Shown here in pieces: positions 35,164-47,700 of a stretch of DNA of 64,000 nt. The notes beneath the pieces were generated by a model. That model was given only the letters and a program-made list of their open reading frames with translations. It was not told the DNA's origin and did no database searches. Positions within the stretch are counted from its first letter, which is position 1; the number at the start of each line of letters is the position of its first letter. Location: contig QCXZ01000001.1 of NCBI GenBank assembly GCA_025024175.1, positions 18,538,001 through 18,602,000 of the forward strand, in the 5' to 3' direction. The position numbers and the translations under genes are program-made. Source of the DNA: Rhyzopertha dominica (taxonomy: Eukaryota; Arthropoda; Insecta; Coleoptera; Bostrichidae).

Positions 35164-36140
35164 GCCTTGACGGCCAATCGTTTTCCACCAAATTCAAATA
35201 TTCCGTGATACGTCACCTTTGTTTAGTTTTGGTTTGTGAATGGAGGACGCGTTCAATTTCGTTTTTATTTTGTTGGTATTTATACAAAACATTTTTTTCA
35301 GTAGACATTATCAACCGTAAAACCAAGAACAAGACGCACTTTTAACGAAAAATATCCATAACAAGAACAGTTATATTATATACGTTTTATGAAGTTGACA
35401 AAACAAGCCAACAAGCATGCAAGGGAAACTCTTGTAGCCGGCGCCAGATCGTGCGATTTCAAGCAAATTATGCAATTTTGCTTTTTAAAGAATACGACTT
35501 GATAAAATGATGTAATGGCATCTATATACACTGTAACTCAGGTTTAAACTAGTTTACTTAATAAATAGTTGTTCCAGTTTTAATATCACTTAAAATGTTT
35601 TATTTTGCGGCTGCCATAAATTGAATTCTGTTTGCGACATATTCGCTACAAGTTAATATTTTAATTTAATATTTGCAGTAAAAACGACTAGCGTATCGCC
35701 TTTAACACATTCATTCGCGTACAGGTTGTTATAATTCATAATTACGGTTGTGAGTTTGGAATATAAAATGGCAACGCTGCTGCGACTTCGGTTTTAGAAA
35801 CCTCATCCCGGCCGACCGCACTGACTGGGAGTTACATCACAGTAAGCACGCCAGGGAGCGGTGATGTCAGAGATTAAAACTTTAAACATAAACAATTTTT
35901 TAAGCAATAACTAAGCGTTCTGCAAAAAATAAAAACCACGGGTCTATTATTTTTTCATGCTGTAGATTCATATTCTGCAATAAAAAAAATGGGGGCTACA
36001 GACCCTTTGATAGTGTAGAACATTTAGAAAATAACATACGTGATGAATAAAAGTAAATCCGTCACTCCAGAAATGTTAGTACGTGTAAAAAGCTCTTGAG
36101 AAAACAGCGGGAGGGAAGACATTCTAAATATTTTTGTTAA
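35164..36140. other. Intergenic, no recognisable gene
   Basis: AT-rich with a slightly GC-richer patch at 35790-35870. No coding signal. Confidence 0.35.
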
Positions 36141-36142
36141 TA

Positions 36143-37195
36143 CGAGGCATGTTTTTTAAGTAAGTACCGTTTTGCGATTCCGCCGCCGCAGCGCTACGGT
36201 CGGCGTTCCGCGCATGCGCGCTGGTTACCTACATCTCTTGTCTACGCACTGACGCCATTACAGTTTGATTCTTCATTGTATACGTTGTTTACTGAGTGTT
36301 TAAGATGCCTCCGACAATCGTGAGTCCCGCCGATTGTGAAGTACGGGCTGTATTACGATTTCTTAGTGCTAAAGGCGTAAAACCGATCGATATTCATCGT
36401 GAGATCTGTGAAGTTTACGGATAAAACATTATCAGTGATGGAATGGTAAGTAAATGGGTGAGAGCATTTAAAGATGCCCGCACAAATGTGCATGATGAAG
36501 AACGGAGTGGGCGTCCTTCGGTCGTTAATGAAGATTTGGTGCAGAAAGTGAACGAAAAGGTGAGAGAAAACAGACGCTTTACAATTTCATCATTGTGCGA
36601 CTGCTTTCCTCAATATTCTCGTAGTGTTTGGTATCGCATTGTGACCGAGAACTTGAATTACCGGAAATTGTGTTCACGTTGGGTTCCGAAAATGTTGACG
36701 GATTTGCACAAAACCCAACGTTTAGGCAGTGCATTGACTTTCCTTGAGCGGTATCACAATGACGGTGAAGATTTTTTAGACCAAATTGCTACTGGTGACG
36801 AAACATGGGTGGCCTACGTCACACCAGAATCGAAACAACAATCCATGGAATGGCGACATTCATCATCACCCAAAAAAGTGAAGTTTAAGCAAACAATTTC
36901 TGCGTGGAAAATCATGTGCACAGTTTTTTGGGACAGAAAAGGAGTATTGCTAGTGGAGTTTCTGCCTCGTAATGAAACAATCAATGCAGCGTCTTATTGT
37001 AAGACATTGAACAATCTGCGTCGTGCAATCCAGGCGGCGGTTATGACGGCGGTTATGACAAGTGCCTCAATATTCACGTAAATTATGTAGAAAAGTAGAT
37101 TAAGGTACAGGCTTTCATGTAAGATAAAATTATTGCGACATCTTTGCACGTCTTTTTTAATTCCAAAACAGTACTTACTTAAAAAACATGCCTCG
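36143..37195 (+). mobile_element. Mariner element, internally deleted, 1053 bp
   Basis: Terminal inverted repeats of about 33 bp. The left end begins cgaggcatgttttttaagta and the right end read inward is the same with one mismatch over 30 bp (ccgttttg versus ctgttttg). Both ends are flanked by TA (36141-36142 and 37196-37197), the mariner target duplication. Mariner elements are normally about 1.3 kb, so about 0.2-0.25 kb is missing, from within the transposase gene. Confidence 0.93.
36305..37081 (+). pseudogene. Mariner transposase, stop in N-terminus and C-terminal deletion
   Basis: ATG at 36305 starts MPPTIVSPADCEVRAVLRF. The paired helix-turn-helix region continues but has TAA at 36422-36424 in place of the glutamate codon of YGEN-type mariners. 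From 36443 the frame gives ERSGRPSVV, the linker WVPKMLTDLHK (the usual WVP..L) and TGDETWV (first catalytic D), then VFWDRKGVLLVEFLPRNETI (second catalytic D in WDRKG). It is cut after NLRRAIQ. The part with the third D (about 60-80 codons) is deleted. Homology resumes out of frame as YDKCLNIH.NYVEK at 37058-37090. The junction has a 12-bp tandem duplication (ggcggttatgac, twice). Protein would be inactive. Confidence 0.93.
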
Positions 37196-37249
37196 TATTA
37201 TTGAATAATGTCAACGTCAAAATTTACAACTTGGTAAAGCCCTCTATAT

Positions 37250-37509
37250 CACTGATCTCTAAAAATAACTGGATTTCGCATAAGTCCTTCAAAACTGTGG
37301 CAAACATTAACTAGTGCGCCACCATGCCGCTGGTCATGGTACTATCAATTTAACGACGCGTTCAAAGAAAATGCCGTATTTCTTAGGTTAGGTTCACGAT
37401 TTTAATCGTGACCAACGGCTGGAAGCGCTAAAGTGGCTTCAATTTGTCACAATTAGTTTGTATGCATTTTGCTATGTAAGCGACATCCAGTTATTTTTAG
37501 AGATCAGTG
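37250..37509. mobile_element. 260-bp MITE with perfect 8-bp target duplication
   Basis: 25 bp of perfect terminal inverted repeat: cactgatctctaaaaataac plus tggat at 37250-37274, its reverse complement at 37485-37509. The flanks are ctctatat on both sides (37242-37249 and 37510-37517). The 8-bp duplication suggests hAT-type mobilisation. No ORF. Confidence 0.88.
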
Positions 37510-37517
37510 CTCTATAT

Positions 37518-38990
37518 TTCACGTTTTTAATACCTCTGCAAAAATAACCTGTATATGTCAGAGCCGTTTAGATTTTTCAAATTTCAAATAAACCATACGC
37601 ATTTTCTTTTAAATTAAGAGCAGGTACATACTTACTTTCACAGCNTTTAGTAGCACTCTGTGAACAAATGTAAGTCNTGCGCCTTATCAGCGGCTATTTG
37701 TCATAGCTGCTAAGATCAAGTACGTTTTGCTTGAGTCATAATTACATTTTCTCATAAAAGAAAACCCAAAACAGTTGTTGATGCGTTATACTAAACTTAC
37801 TACTATTCACATATCATATGTAAATAAGTCTTTATAAAAAAAAACCTAGGAAGTTAAATTTTCAGAATTCTGAACGTAAATGCAGAATTGTATACAGAAC
37901 GGATTACAGACATACATAGGCATCGATCCGTGTAGTGTCCAAGACGAGCTTGTGACGTCATTTATCAAACAAAAGGCCGCTTGATTCTCATTGTATGTTT
38001 GTTCCAGCGGCTTTTATCATTCTCAAATACACGGCCAACTCTCCTTTATGATTCCACGGCTTACTCTTTTATTTTGCAAGGAGCTGAATAGTGACAATTG
38101 AAACGAGCTCTTTGTGAAATGTTTTTTGTTTCCGCTAGGTGGGAGTAGAACGGGCATTGTCTAAACGTCTTACGATGTCGATTGTTGTGTAATACTCGGA
38201 AATGTGAAATACTTGTGACCTTTAATTCTGTTACTCGCCCTCATAGTGCATTGTGCATTCCTCTAAAATTTTCCCTTTCGTATGAAAGGTACTGTTAAGG
38301 GTTGGGCAGGAACAAATGAAATCATTACGCATATTAAATTATTAAGGCAATGCATGAACGTATGGATTATACTGTGAAATGGAAACAATATGAAAAATCT
38401 CATCAACAACTTAAAAAATTATTGGTTGCTCTCATCAAAAGAACAGATAAGCATGTTTTATATTATGAATCAATGCGTTTATTAATATGTATTATGACTT
38501 TGACGTGATTTTTACATATGTCGTTTCATAAAAACGTTAGTACATGCAAGCACCCGGTAGAATAGCTATTAAAGATTTTGTGGAAATACATCACGGTATG
38601 ATGAGTAACTACCATTAATTGAAACCTAATTAATGACAATTAACATGCATATTTGTGGTCGTTTGTAAATGTACGCATACACGAACTCAAACACATAAAT
38701 TGCCCCAGTAAATGAAAGCCTGAAAGGTATTCGTCTGCAAAGTCAGTCTTCAATAGCAAAATATTGAAATTTATCAGAGCAGTACGAGTCCTGAAATCAC
38801 TGCAAATTTCAAATATGCTCCAATTACTGCTATCGATGTTTCTCGGTATGAAAATATGTATGTAATAATTTGTTTAATATAATTTTTGTATCAGTTGTTG
38901 CATAATATGCAGTTTAAGTACTGTTTATATATTTCATGTAGATGTGACATTACAACCAAACCATTGTAACTTTTAAATTAAGTGTAATAC
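37518..38990. other. Intergenic, no recognisable gene
   Basis: Contains two ambiguous bases (37645, 37677). No coding signature seen. Confidence 0.35.
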
Positions 38991-38997
38991 TTACGTA

Positions 38998-39853
38998 CAG
39001 GGTGAGCAAATAAGAGAGGTGGTCGGTCATATCTCATAAACCAGTAGCCCTAGAGCATTGAGGTAAAAAATTTCTTAATCAACGTGACCAAGAGAAATTG
39101 CTGGAAAATATTTTCCAGTTTGTAAAGTGACCGCTAGAGGATGCTGTGGCACATCCAAATTACAACATTAATGTTTGTATCATTTTAAACGTAATAAATG
39201 TTTGCGGTATCAAACATATTAAGATTGTTTGGACTAAAGTCTACCATTTTTATTTAGAACATTTTTTTTGTTAAATGTCAAATAAAGGAGTGGGGGGCGG
39301 GTGAATATTAATATAGAAAATCGCTAATATTTCAGGTTTGGCTTGACCGGTTTCAACCAACGAGGTGTCATTTTCAAGAGCTTATGTGCCTTTATAAAAA
39401 GCAATTTTAATTGTCAGAACATAGTTTGTGTATTGACCGCAAGAGAGCGGTTTCTGAGGTTACTACCTAAATATCGATTTTTCTCGAAATTTTTAAATGC
39501 AGCCATATAAGGATGTTTACTTCATTAAAAGAACAATGAAATATAGACTAAAATGGTGAAAACCGCACCTTCATATGTTGTTTTAATCGAAAGATATTAA
39601 AGATTGAATAGCAGAACTTAGTGATTTTATATATACATTGTAACTTTTAAAAATTAAAGTTGGCTTGGAACAATAAATTTAACGAACAGATCAATATATT
39701 ATTAATACACTAATAATAAAAACANCAGAGTTGCTATAAATTTATATAAAATAGCGGAACAGTTAAGCAAGACAAAAGTCATTTGAACTGAAATTCGGTA
39801 ACAATAAACTCAACTAATTCTACTTTTAATTATTAATACTCAAGTAAAGAGTA
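38998..39853 (+). repeat. Left arm of foldback element
   Basis: Pairs with 39931-40786. Spot checks such as gaaaaccgcacctt, ttgctataaattta and tggcttggaacaataaattt are all found inverted on the other side. Confidence 0.93.
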
Positions 39854-39930
39854 GCTAAAAATACAAAGTACCGCAGCAAACAATAAAAAAATAAACTATA
39901 CTAAACTAACTAAACAAATTATTATTATTA

Positions 39931-40786
39931 TTACTCTTCACTTGAGTATTAATAATTAAAAGTAGGATTAGTTAAGTTTATTGTTACCAAATTTTAGTGC
40001 AAATGGCTTTTGACTTGCTTAACTGTTCCGCTATTTTTTTATATATTTATAGCAACTCTGATGTTTTTAGTATTAGTGTAATAATAATATGTTGATCTGT
40101 TGGTTAAATTTATTGTTCCAAGCCAACTTTAATATTCAAAGGCTATACTGCTACTGTATAAAATCACTAAGTTCTGCTATTCAATCTTTAATATCTTTAG
40201 ATTAAAACAACATTTGAAGGTGCGGTTTTCACCATTTTAGTCTATATTCAATTGTTCTTTTAATGAAGTAAACGGCCTTGTATTGTTGCATTTAAAAATT
40301 TCGAGAAAAATCGATATTTATGTAGTAACTTCAGAAACTGCCCTCTTGCGGTCAACACACAAACTATGATGTGACACTTAAAATTGCTTTTTATAAAGGC
40401 ACATAAGCTCTTGAAAATGACACCTCGTGGGTTAAAATCGGTCAAGCCAAACCTGAAATATTAGCGATTTTCTATATTAATATTCACCCGACCCCCACTC
40501 CTTTATTTGACATTTAACAAAAATATGTTCTAAATAACAATGGTAGATTTTATTCCAAACAATCTTAATATGTTTAACACCGCAAACATTTATTACGCTA
40601 AAAATAACACAAACATTAATTTTATTTGCATTTGCCACAGCGCCCTCTAGCGGTTACTTTACAAACTCGAAAATATTTTCTAGCAATTTCTCTTGGCCAC
40701 TTTAGTTGAGAATTTTTTTACCTCAAAGCTCTAGGGCTACCGGTTTATGAGATATGACCGGCCACCTCTCTTATTTGCTCACCCTG
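39931..40786 (-). repeat. Right arm of foldback element
   Basis: Inverted copy of the left arm. Short ORFs here (40260-40445 minus) have no domain. Confidence 0.93.
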
Positions 40787-40788
40787 TA

Positions 40789-43148
40789 CATCTATGCATG
40801 TATTTTTTAAATACACATTTAAACAGCATATTTGGAATCAAATTTTCTAAATTAATCTCCAGTCCCAACACGACTTCTTTTATTGCGTCCAGTCGGTCAT
40901 CTCTGTCAAAAGCGCAGAATCTGTTGTAAACCCTCTCTGACACACTGTTAATACCTATACATCATTGAACAAAGTCTTTGGGTGCTCGTTTAATAAAAAG
41001 AGAATAGGAACTTTGAATAGTCTGTGTCGGCATTATTGCAGTATACATGTGGGTAATACGCGCTGTGGCAGATGAAAATGTATTCGAAAACCATAAATAA
41101 CAAAGCTTTGAATCGAATGGATTATTGTGTAGAACATATAAAAAGGGCTATTTTACAAAGAAAGCTTTCACGCAAACACTCGCTTTTAACGCAACAACAG
41201 AAACGCAAAAAATATTTTCTAAAGAGGGCTTTCATGCATTCTCTCACTCGCTCCAAACAATATATAATCAGAACCTGTTGAAATATAAATTTGCATACGT
41301 CACCAGTTTCTCAAACGCTTGTAAGCAGTGCGAAATACACTTTTTGATATTTCCCTTGCAGTCTATTCGAAATTAACGTTATATTCACGAGGATTTTCAA
41401 AGACGCCATTGTGGCTACAATTTACTCTCATTCATAACATTTTCTAAAGAAGCCAGTTTGTCGACGGCAGTCGAAATATTTTGAAAGCGGGCATGCAGAA
41501 AAGTACACACACAATACACTGTAAAATAATGTCGCTTTTGTTACTTGTCCCGAGTTCTAAATGTGCTTACAATTAGTTTCCTATTCACCACGCATTGAAG
41601 ACGGGATTAACATCGGATAACTACATATTCGCGTAATTTAATTCCAGGACTTTACAAAGTTGGTTCTCTCTTTAACAACTCAATTGAGTTGTTTTCTTGT
41701 GTTGCACCGGCCTATTTCAGGCTGGTGATATGATAAATATCTACAAATAAACAAGTAAATAAAGTGATAAAGAAATTTCCCCAAATGAGAAAAATGAGAG
41801 TAAAATAACATTTGGAAATTATAAGGATTTGCAAAATAAGTGTTGTTAAAATTGATAAATGTTTTAATTTTATGAAGCAAGTACATCCTCACCGATTCTA
41901 ATGTATACATTCTGTAATTAAACTATAGTGAAAAAACCTTAACTACATTAATTTACAGAGCCTTAGAAGGTATTCCGGCAGCTAAGCTGTCATCTTCAGT
42001 AGACTTCTTGACTATCTAGGCCGATTAACCGGAATATATTCTTCACACCAGGTCTTCAGCCCCGACATTCAAGAAGTTCTTCACTGTACTAGCTGCCGAA
42101 ATGCTTATTTAGGCTCTCTAAATCATTGTGGTTATGTTTTTTTTATTATAGTTTGATTACAATAGAAAACCACACTCTTTTTTATATAAATTCTGTGCAA
42201 TGCGTTTTAATTTTAATCACCTGCAGTAATAGTCGAATAATGCATAATAATATCATAGACTTTTATCTGCCAAGGTTTTTAGCGTCAAAATAAAGTAAAA
42301 TTCAGTTAATAGAATACAATTATAACACGTTATCGAATTCTTACAATACATTTAATGCAAACGAAATTATTGATAAAGCTGAATTAATATATCATTTAGT
42401 TCTTGCAATACATTTAATATAATACGTATTTTTAAGTTCCTGAATTAAAATGTCACTCTAAGTTTCGGCTGACGTAAAAACAGGCGAACAGTTGATGCGT
42501 TAATCGACTATTAAGATAAACATGTTGGTACAATTGAGTTTTCGCTCAATCTTCGGTATGTATGGATGTATGTATTCCACCAAGATTCTCAGTAATTGAT
42601 TCCTTCCACAAGATGATTTGCAGTTGCAATAATGTTATTATTGATTATCGATTCCAATGTTGCGAACAATTCCCTATTCCAGAGGAATTTACATATAAAA
42701 TATAAATATCACATATAAAAAGTCCTCTTTTTGCACATCAAACTCGAAATCTAATTAAGTAATAACATTTTATTTTTTAGGACAAATACACTTATGTAAA
42801 ATGGAAAAAATACACACTATTACTAATAATAGCCATTCTGGGTCACAATGCTTAATTTTATTGATCTGGCAACAATACATCTTCGTCAATCGTAAGTACG
42901 AGTTTTATTTTAACAAGTTCTGAATTAATAAAATTAATTTTTTTCTACATAGTTTCAAATCTTTTACTCTTCGTCCTGTCCTTTATTCTTAGTTTAAAAA
43001 GTTAGTAATCTTCGATTCCACATACTTTAACGCAATGTAATGTAAATGTGTGATCGGTTCCTCTTCTGTCTTATGCCTATTAAGTAGGTATTCATGACAA
43101 CACCTTGATGCACAACGTCTTCCCATCGGTTGAAAAAGTTATCTGGCA
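40789..43148. other. Intergenic, no firm gene
   Basis: Overlapping ORFs at 41072-41376 are Lys/His-rich and resemble no family I know. A hairpin-forming segment at 41955-42118 is listed separately. Confidence 0.35.
41955..42118. repeat. Imperfect hairpin repeat with ctgaaga motifs
   Basis: The outer arms agagcct...tccggcagcta and tagctgccgaaa...aggctct are imperfect inverted copies, with further pairing between cttcagtagacttcttg and aagaagttcttcactg. On the minus strand ctgaagatgacagcttagct and then gccggaata follow. The style is the same as the snap-back at 20.8 kb. Confidence 0.5.
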
Positions 43149-43498
43149 TTATATGAATATAATTTCCTGTACACCATTTGAATCGAGCAGATGAGCAGCC
43201 ATTCTTGTAAGCGTGTAATCTTCTTGCAGAAAGAATTTTATCTGTTCTTTGGTCATATGAGTTTTAGGTCTTCTATGTCTTAAAAGAGAAAATGTGATTC
43301 TTAATAGATGTTCCTAAATAAAATTACACTTACTTCCAATTTGAATTCGATATGCTTGATATCGTCTGCTCTGCCCCGCTTCTTTTCTATTTCTATATTT
43401 AGCATTTCCTGGCACAATTAAATCCTGCAAACAGGTGCTAACAATTTGCCGTTTTTTAGTTGATGCTTGTTCCTTAATTCTGCATAAATTTATTTCTT
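43149..43498 (-). pseudogene. Two exon-like coding islands with HTH-like segment
   Basis: Exon 1 (43498-43334): after acceptor ccttagttttag the frame reads EEINLCRIKEQASTKKRQIV, then LIVPGNAKYRNRKEAGQSRR and YQAYRIQIG, ending at a good donor A|gtaagtg. Exon 2 (43278-43149): after acceptor ttctcttttaag the open frame reads HRRPKTHMTKEQIKFFLQED, then YTLTRMAAHL, and stops. The second part resembles the helix-turn-helix (I..FL...FT...IA..L) near the N-terminus of transposon-encoded integrase-type proteins. The exon phases do not match by one base, so either an indel or a different splice applies. I do not recognise the full protein. Splice sites and open frames argue for a former gene. Confidence 0.4.
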
Positions 43499-43499
43499 C

Positions 43500-44440
43500 T
43501 AAAACTAAGGATGTTTAAGTTTTATTTTTTAATTTGTTTGCTTTTAACAAAAGAATTTTATTTTTATAAAAAATATAATGTTTATATTATTTCCTGCCGG
43601 AGTGTGTCTATTAGAACCCAATTAACTCGTAATGTACTTATAAAAATATATCCATATTTCGTCCTCTATTGCCAAGAGTAAAATATGGTAACCCTAAGCT
43701 CACACATAAATCTTCCGCGGTAGTATTAAATAGTTAGTGCAGTAAACTATAAAACAGTCACGAAATTGATGGCTTTATAAAGATCTTCCAACAATTTGCG
43801 GTTCTATTTTTCTTTCAAATGTAAGAAATAATAATAACTATTGGTATAGTAGGCTTGCGGTAACCTCTAAAGTCTACACCCTTGCACTATAGAAGCTTTG
43901 TATAGTGCAGCTAATGTTACTACCATTTAGTTTATGAATTTTACCCTTGCGGGAGGATAAAAACATCTTTCAGTCCATCGGTAGTACAATTATTTAACAG
44001 GCACAACCTCACAAATACGATACATAACCTAAAAGTTATACGAAAACTATCTGCCCGCAGCTCCAAAATGTGAGTTTTCTGCAACCTTAAAGTTGATTTA
44101 CCCACAAAACACTACAGAACATGCTAAAAATACAAACTCCCACGCGTTTTCTCATATTAAAATATATCAAATAATTCAACAATCGGCAGCTGCCAAGTAT
44201 ACGTCAAAGCAGTTATTCGGTTCACCTTCCTGAGAGGCGGCATACTGATTTGATAGGTAATTTCCATAAGCGCCCTGGATACATGAATCATTTATAGAAA
44301 CCCTCTACAATGTAATTATAACGGAAAAATATTACCAATTATAGGTTAACCCCTTGTATTTTCTTCTGTCGCTGTTTTTGCAACTTTCCACAAAACAACG
44401 CGGCATAATAAACGCATCGAGGTGTCTGCCAACATAATAG
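43500..44440. other. Intergenic, no recognisable gene
   Basis: AT-rich; nothing identifiable. Confidence 0.35.
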
Positions 44441-44450
44441 TCACATTCTA

Positions 44451-44727
44451 AGGTGGAATTGGAGGAAAACAGAAACATACTGTTGACCAGAGTAGTGCTC
44501 AATGTATCGTGCGATTGCCCGTCTTCACGCGTATTAGATGGTCCACTGTACTACAGGTGTATAGAATGTTCTCTATTGTTGTGTAGTGGTGTAAATTTTT
44601 GGTTAAAAAGAGCTTATTGCAAGCTGTGTAAGGACAAGGCGTATAAAAAATTAATCCAGGCAATGCTGCGGATGTATCAAGTATGCAAAAAGGTGGGCTT
44701 TAAGGAGAAAACCGTATCATTTCACCG
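44451..44727 (+). pseudogene. Cys-rich exon, possible degenerate RING/Siah-like domain
   Basis: The open frame has no ATG at its start and ends at a consensus donor TTTCACCG|gtaagc, so it behaves as an internal exon. Cysteines are spaced CDCPSS, then YYRCIEC, then LLLCSGV, then AYCKLC, followed by a helix (LIQAMLRMYQ) and VCKKVGFKEK. The pattern resembles a Siah-type RING (CP.C...L..P...C..GH..C..C......CP.C) followed by the start of the Siah zinc finger (.PC+Y..FGC.E). Some ligand positions are missing, for example the Cys expected in CS.C, which here is SGV. If correct it is a non-functional ubiquitin ligase-like fragment. No second exon was found. Confidence 0.35.
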
Positions 44728-44729
44728 GT

Positions 44730-47700
44730 AAGCATTGTTTAGGTTATGTTTATATTTGTTGTCATAGGCGTCGTTTGATAAATTTAGCGAAATTAGTTAC
44801 TTTATAGAGAAATAAGTTTATAAAATGTAATGAAGTTGATAGTGAAGGATAAATACATATGGAATATGAGTACTGTTAGTGGTAGACGTTTTAAAAATAA
44901 ATATTTGTAGGTAGCAGAAGAGAGCCGATGTGTTCCGAGTAAGTACTTCAGTGATGCCTGATGCGGATTTTGATTTTATGTATTTCTTTTTTTTTGACAA
45001 TAAATTTCATTTTCGCAGATTCTGAATTTTTTTTCCTTATATTTCTATGTGAAGAATGACAAATGTTTTCTCGTTAAGTGTTGATTATGAATACTAATGC
45101 TAGAACTGTTGATGCTTACATTCGGCCAAAACTTTTTTCCCGTGTGTAACGAAATTAAATTAGTGTTTGTTGTACAAAAAGACGTTTCTTTGCTTTAACT
45201 GAAAGATTGTTCGAAATATTATTGATACACGCTCCGCTTTTGTTTTTAGTTGGAAGTTAAATTATCTCACTGTTGACCCTTTTATAACAGTACGCCAATG
45301 TACTTGGAGGAAAACTGTATCTCCCTCTCGTACTCGCGCTCTCCTCACCCTCATTGGTCTTGGCATCAGTTCCAACCGTATTTATGAATGAGATGTTGTT
45401 GTGTCCATCTAATAATATGTCAATGAATAAACGTAATTTAATTTTGGGTCTCTACACATGCCAAACACATTGAATACGATTAACCTCTAGTTATTTGCGC
45501 ACCAATATGTCTCTGCCCTTTTCACAGTGATTTTAGCATCATTCGGTAGGCTCTATTGGAGATCCAGTTAGTTCTTATGCGATCCGCGTTGGTCTTACAA
45601 ACGTATTTAGTATGTAGGTATATTAAAGCTCTCATATTATACCGGTACATTACTTGGCTCTTGGTGCGCGAGATTTAAACTATCGTTTTAATTCTGCAAA
45701 CTTTGCAAGAATTTATACATCAGTATCAATACGGATGTATTAGAACTTTTGATAATTTAAGCAACAGATATTTTTACTGGACAACTCCCATTATTATAGC
45801 GACATCCCTTAATAAAATGGTTATTCAGTAACCGAGCACACCAAAAATTAGTAGTAAGTTAGTAGGTAGATTAATGTTTATTTGTCAAGTAGACTATTGC
45901 TTCTGTTATATGAATGTAATTATGACAAATATTGCCCAAAATTGGAAACTACATATTTGAGAGCATTATTTGAATATCTACGAGCCGAAAGTAAATAGGT
46001 ACTTAAAGTAATTACGAGTACTTTCAGTTTTTTGTTTCAGTAAAAAATTCTGAAAAATTATAGGTGTCCCATATTTGCCTATTTTAACAGTTTTAACTTA
46101 TTGTGAAATGGTGGTGGGATACATTGTTAACATAATAACTTGTTATAGAAAATATACCTATAGCACACCTATAGTACAATAGCTGACAATTTAAGACACC
46201 CGGAAATTCTTGCTATACTTACTTACACTAAAATGACAACAAATTATTGTTTAGAATTTACTTAAATAAAAGTTTGCAATGATTAATAGATAATTAATCA
46301 TTAATAATTGGAATAATTAAGAATTGGGAGTTTGCCTTTTTAATGTCTATCATCTGCGCTGTATCACCAAACGGTTGATTTAAATAAAAAAATGAATGGA
46401 ACCTTTCTTATAGAGGTTTTGATGGGCTAAAATTTTAATAAGAACCTTCATTGGCCTAGCAGTCATAGGAAACGAGATACTAGCAAAAAAAACATTTTTC
46501 GTATCCTTTGTTCTGGAATATCTCGCAACGACGCGCAGCACAATTCCTTAGGTATTTTTCATCCGTATATTGGAAACACAACGAAGGTATATACAAAAAA
46601 ATTTTCGTAGTGGAAGTCTAATAACATACATCACTCGACTACGCACTCGCAAGAAGCTGAAAAAGTTGTGAAAATGTCCGATTATACAACGCATCATGTA
46701 CATCGAAATGTGCGTGAAGCGAGCTATAGCTAAAAAATTATTGTGCGTCGTTAAATATATCAAAACACAAATTGTCGTGTAACAAAAGAGTATCAATGCC
46801 ACGGCTCCTGTTATGTGTAAACATCACCGATTCTCTGTGAATGTTACGGGCGAATTGCAATATATGAATGCCGCAGAAAGGAACTATGTCACAATCATAA
46901 GAACGTTGGTTTACCCTCACACATAAAATAATATGCAAGAAAGAAAATACACTAAATTTAAAAAGAAACGAATACAGAAGATAATTACACGCTTATTCAA
47001 ATTCCGCAGTTTACTGCAAAACCTTGGTGCATTGCAGTGCGCTGTCGAGTGGTACGAAAACATATTGATCTTTGAAAGTACTGAATTTTCATTTTACTCT
47101 ACCCCCGCTATAGATGTTTAGATATGTATAATAGACGCTGTAACATTTTATTCTCAATTTTAAGACTTGCTAACTTCAACGTGTTTTAATAGTTACTGCG
47201 TCAATTTTAGCTTAAAATGCAACCCAAATCTGCGATATTTGAAAACAATGTTACAATATGAATTTAATAAGTAGAATTAGACAGTGGCAAATTTATACCA
47301 GGTATTAAAATGTGATTGTAAAATACTTAAACAGGTAATAGTATGGACAAAAATAAACAAAAAGTTTTGATAAACATGGGTCAGCAGCAACGATTTTGGA
47401 GATATGGAAAGTTATTCTTTTTTTGGCTGTTGTCAATGCACAAATTTCCTTTTTATGCAGAAGACCAGGATCGGTATCTGCTCCTAGAGCAGGTTTGCTG
47501 GTTTTAACGCAATGATGCTAAAAACCCTTGTTTTCTCCCAATATTCTTTTTACTAACAAGGCCGGGTTTAAGTACACGAAATAGAATAATAGAATTCGAA
47601 TATCCTTCATTCAAAGATATCGTGGCTGCTTGGAAATGAAAAGAATGCACTCTGAACATCTTATATAACTTTATGTTTTGTTTTTAATAAAAAAAGACGC

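Larger units (their letters stand above)
38998..40786. mobile_element. Foldback element: 1789-bp near-perfect palindrome
   Basis: The element starts cagggtgagcaaataagaga and ends with its reverse complement, flanked by TA on each side (38996-38997 and 40787-40788). The two arms are 38998-39853 and 39931-40786, 856 bp each, matching along their entire length with scattered substitutions and small indels. They are separated by a spacer of about 77 bp containing attattattatta. No transposase is encoded. The TA duplication and cagggtg end are typical of Tc1/mariner-mobilised elements. A transcript through it would fold into one very long hairpin. One ambiguous base at 39725. Confidence 0.93.

Noticed and set aside
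41072..41376. Overlapping Lys/His-rich ORFs
   Set aside because: Two overlapping frames with no domain, no start context and no splice signals; most likely chance.
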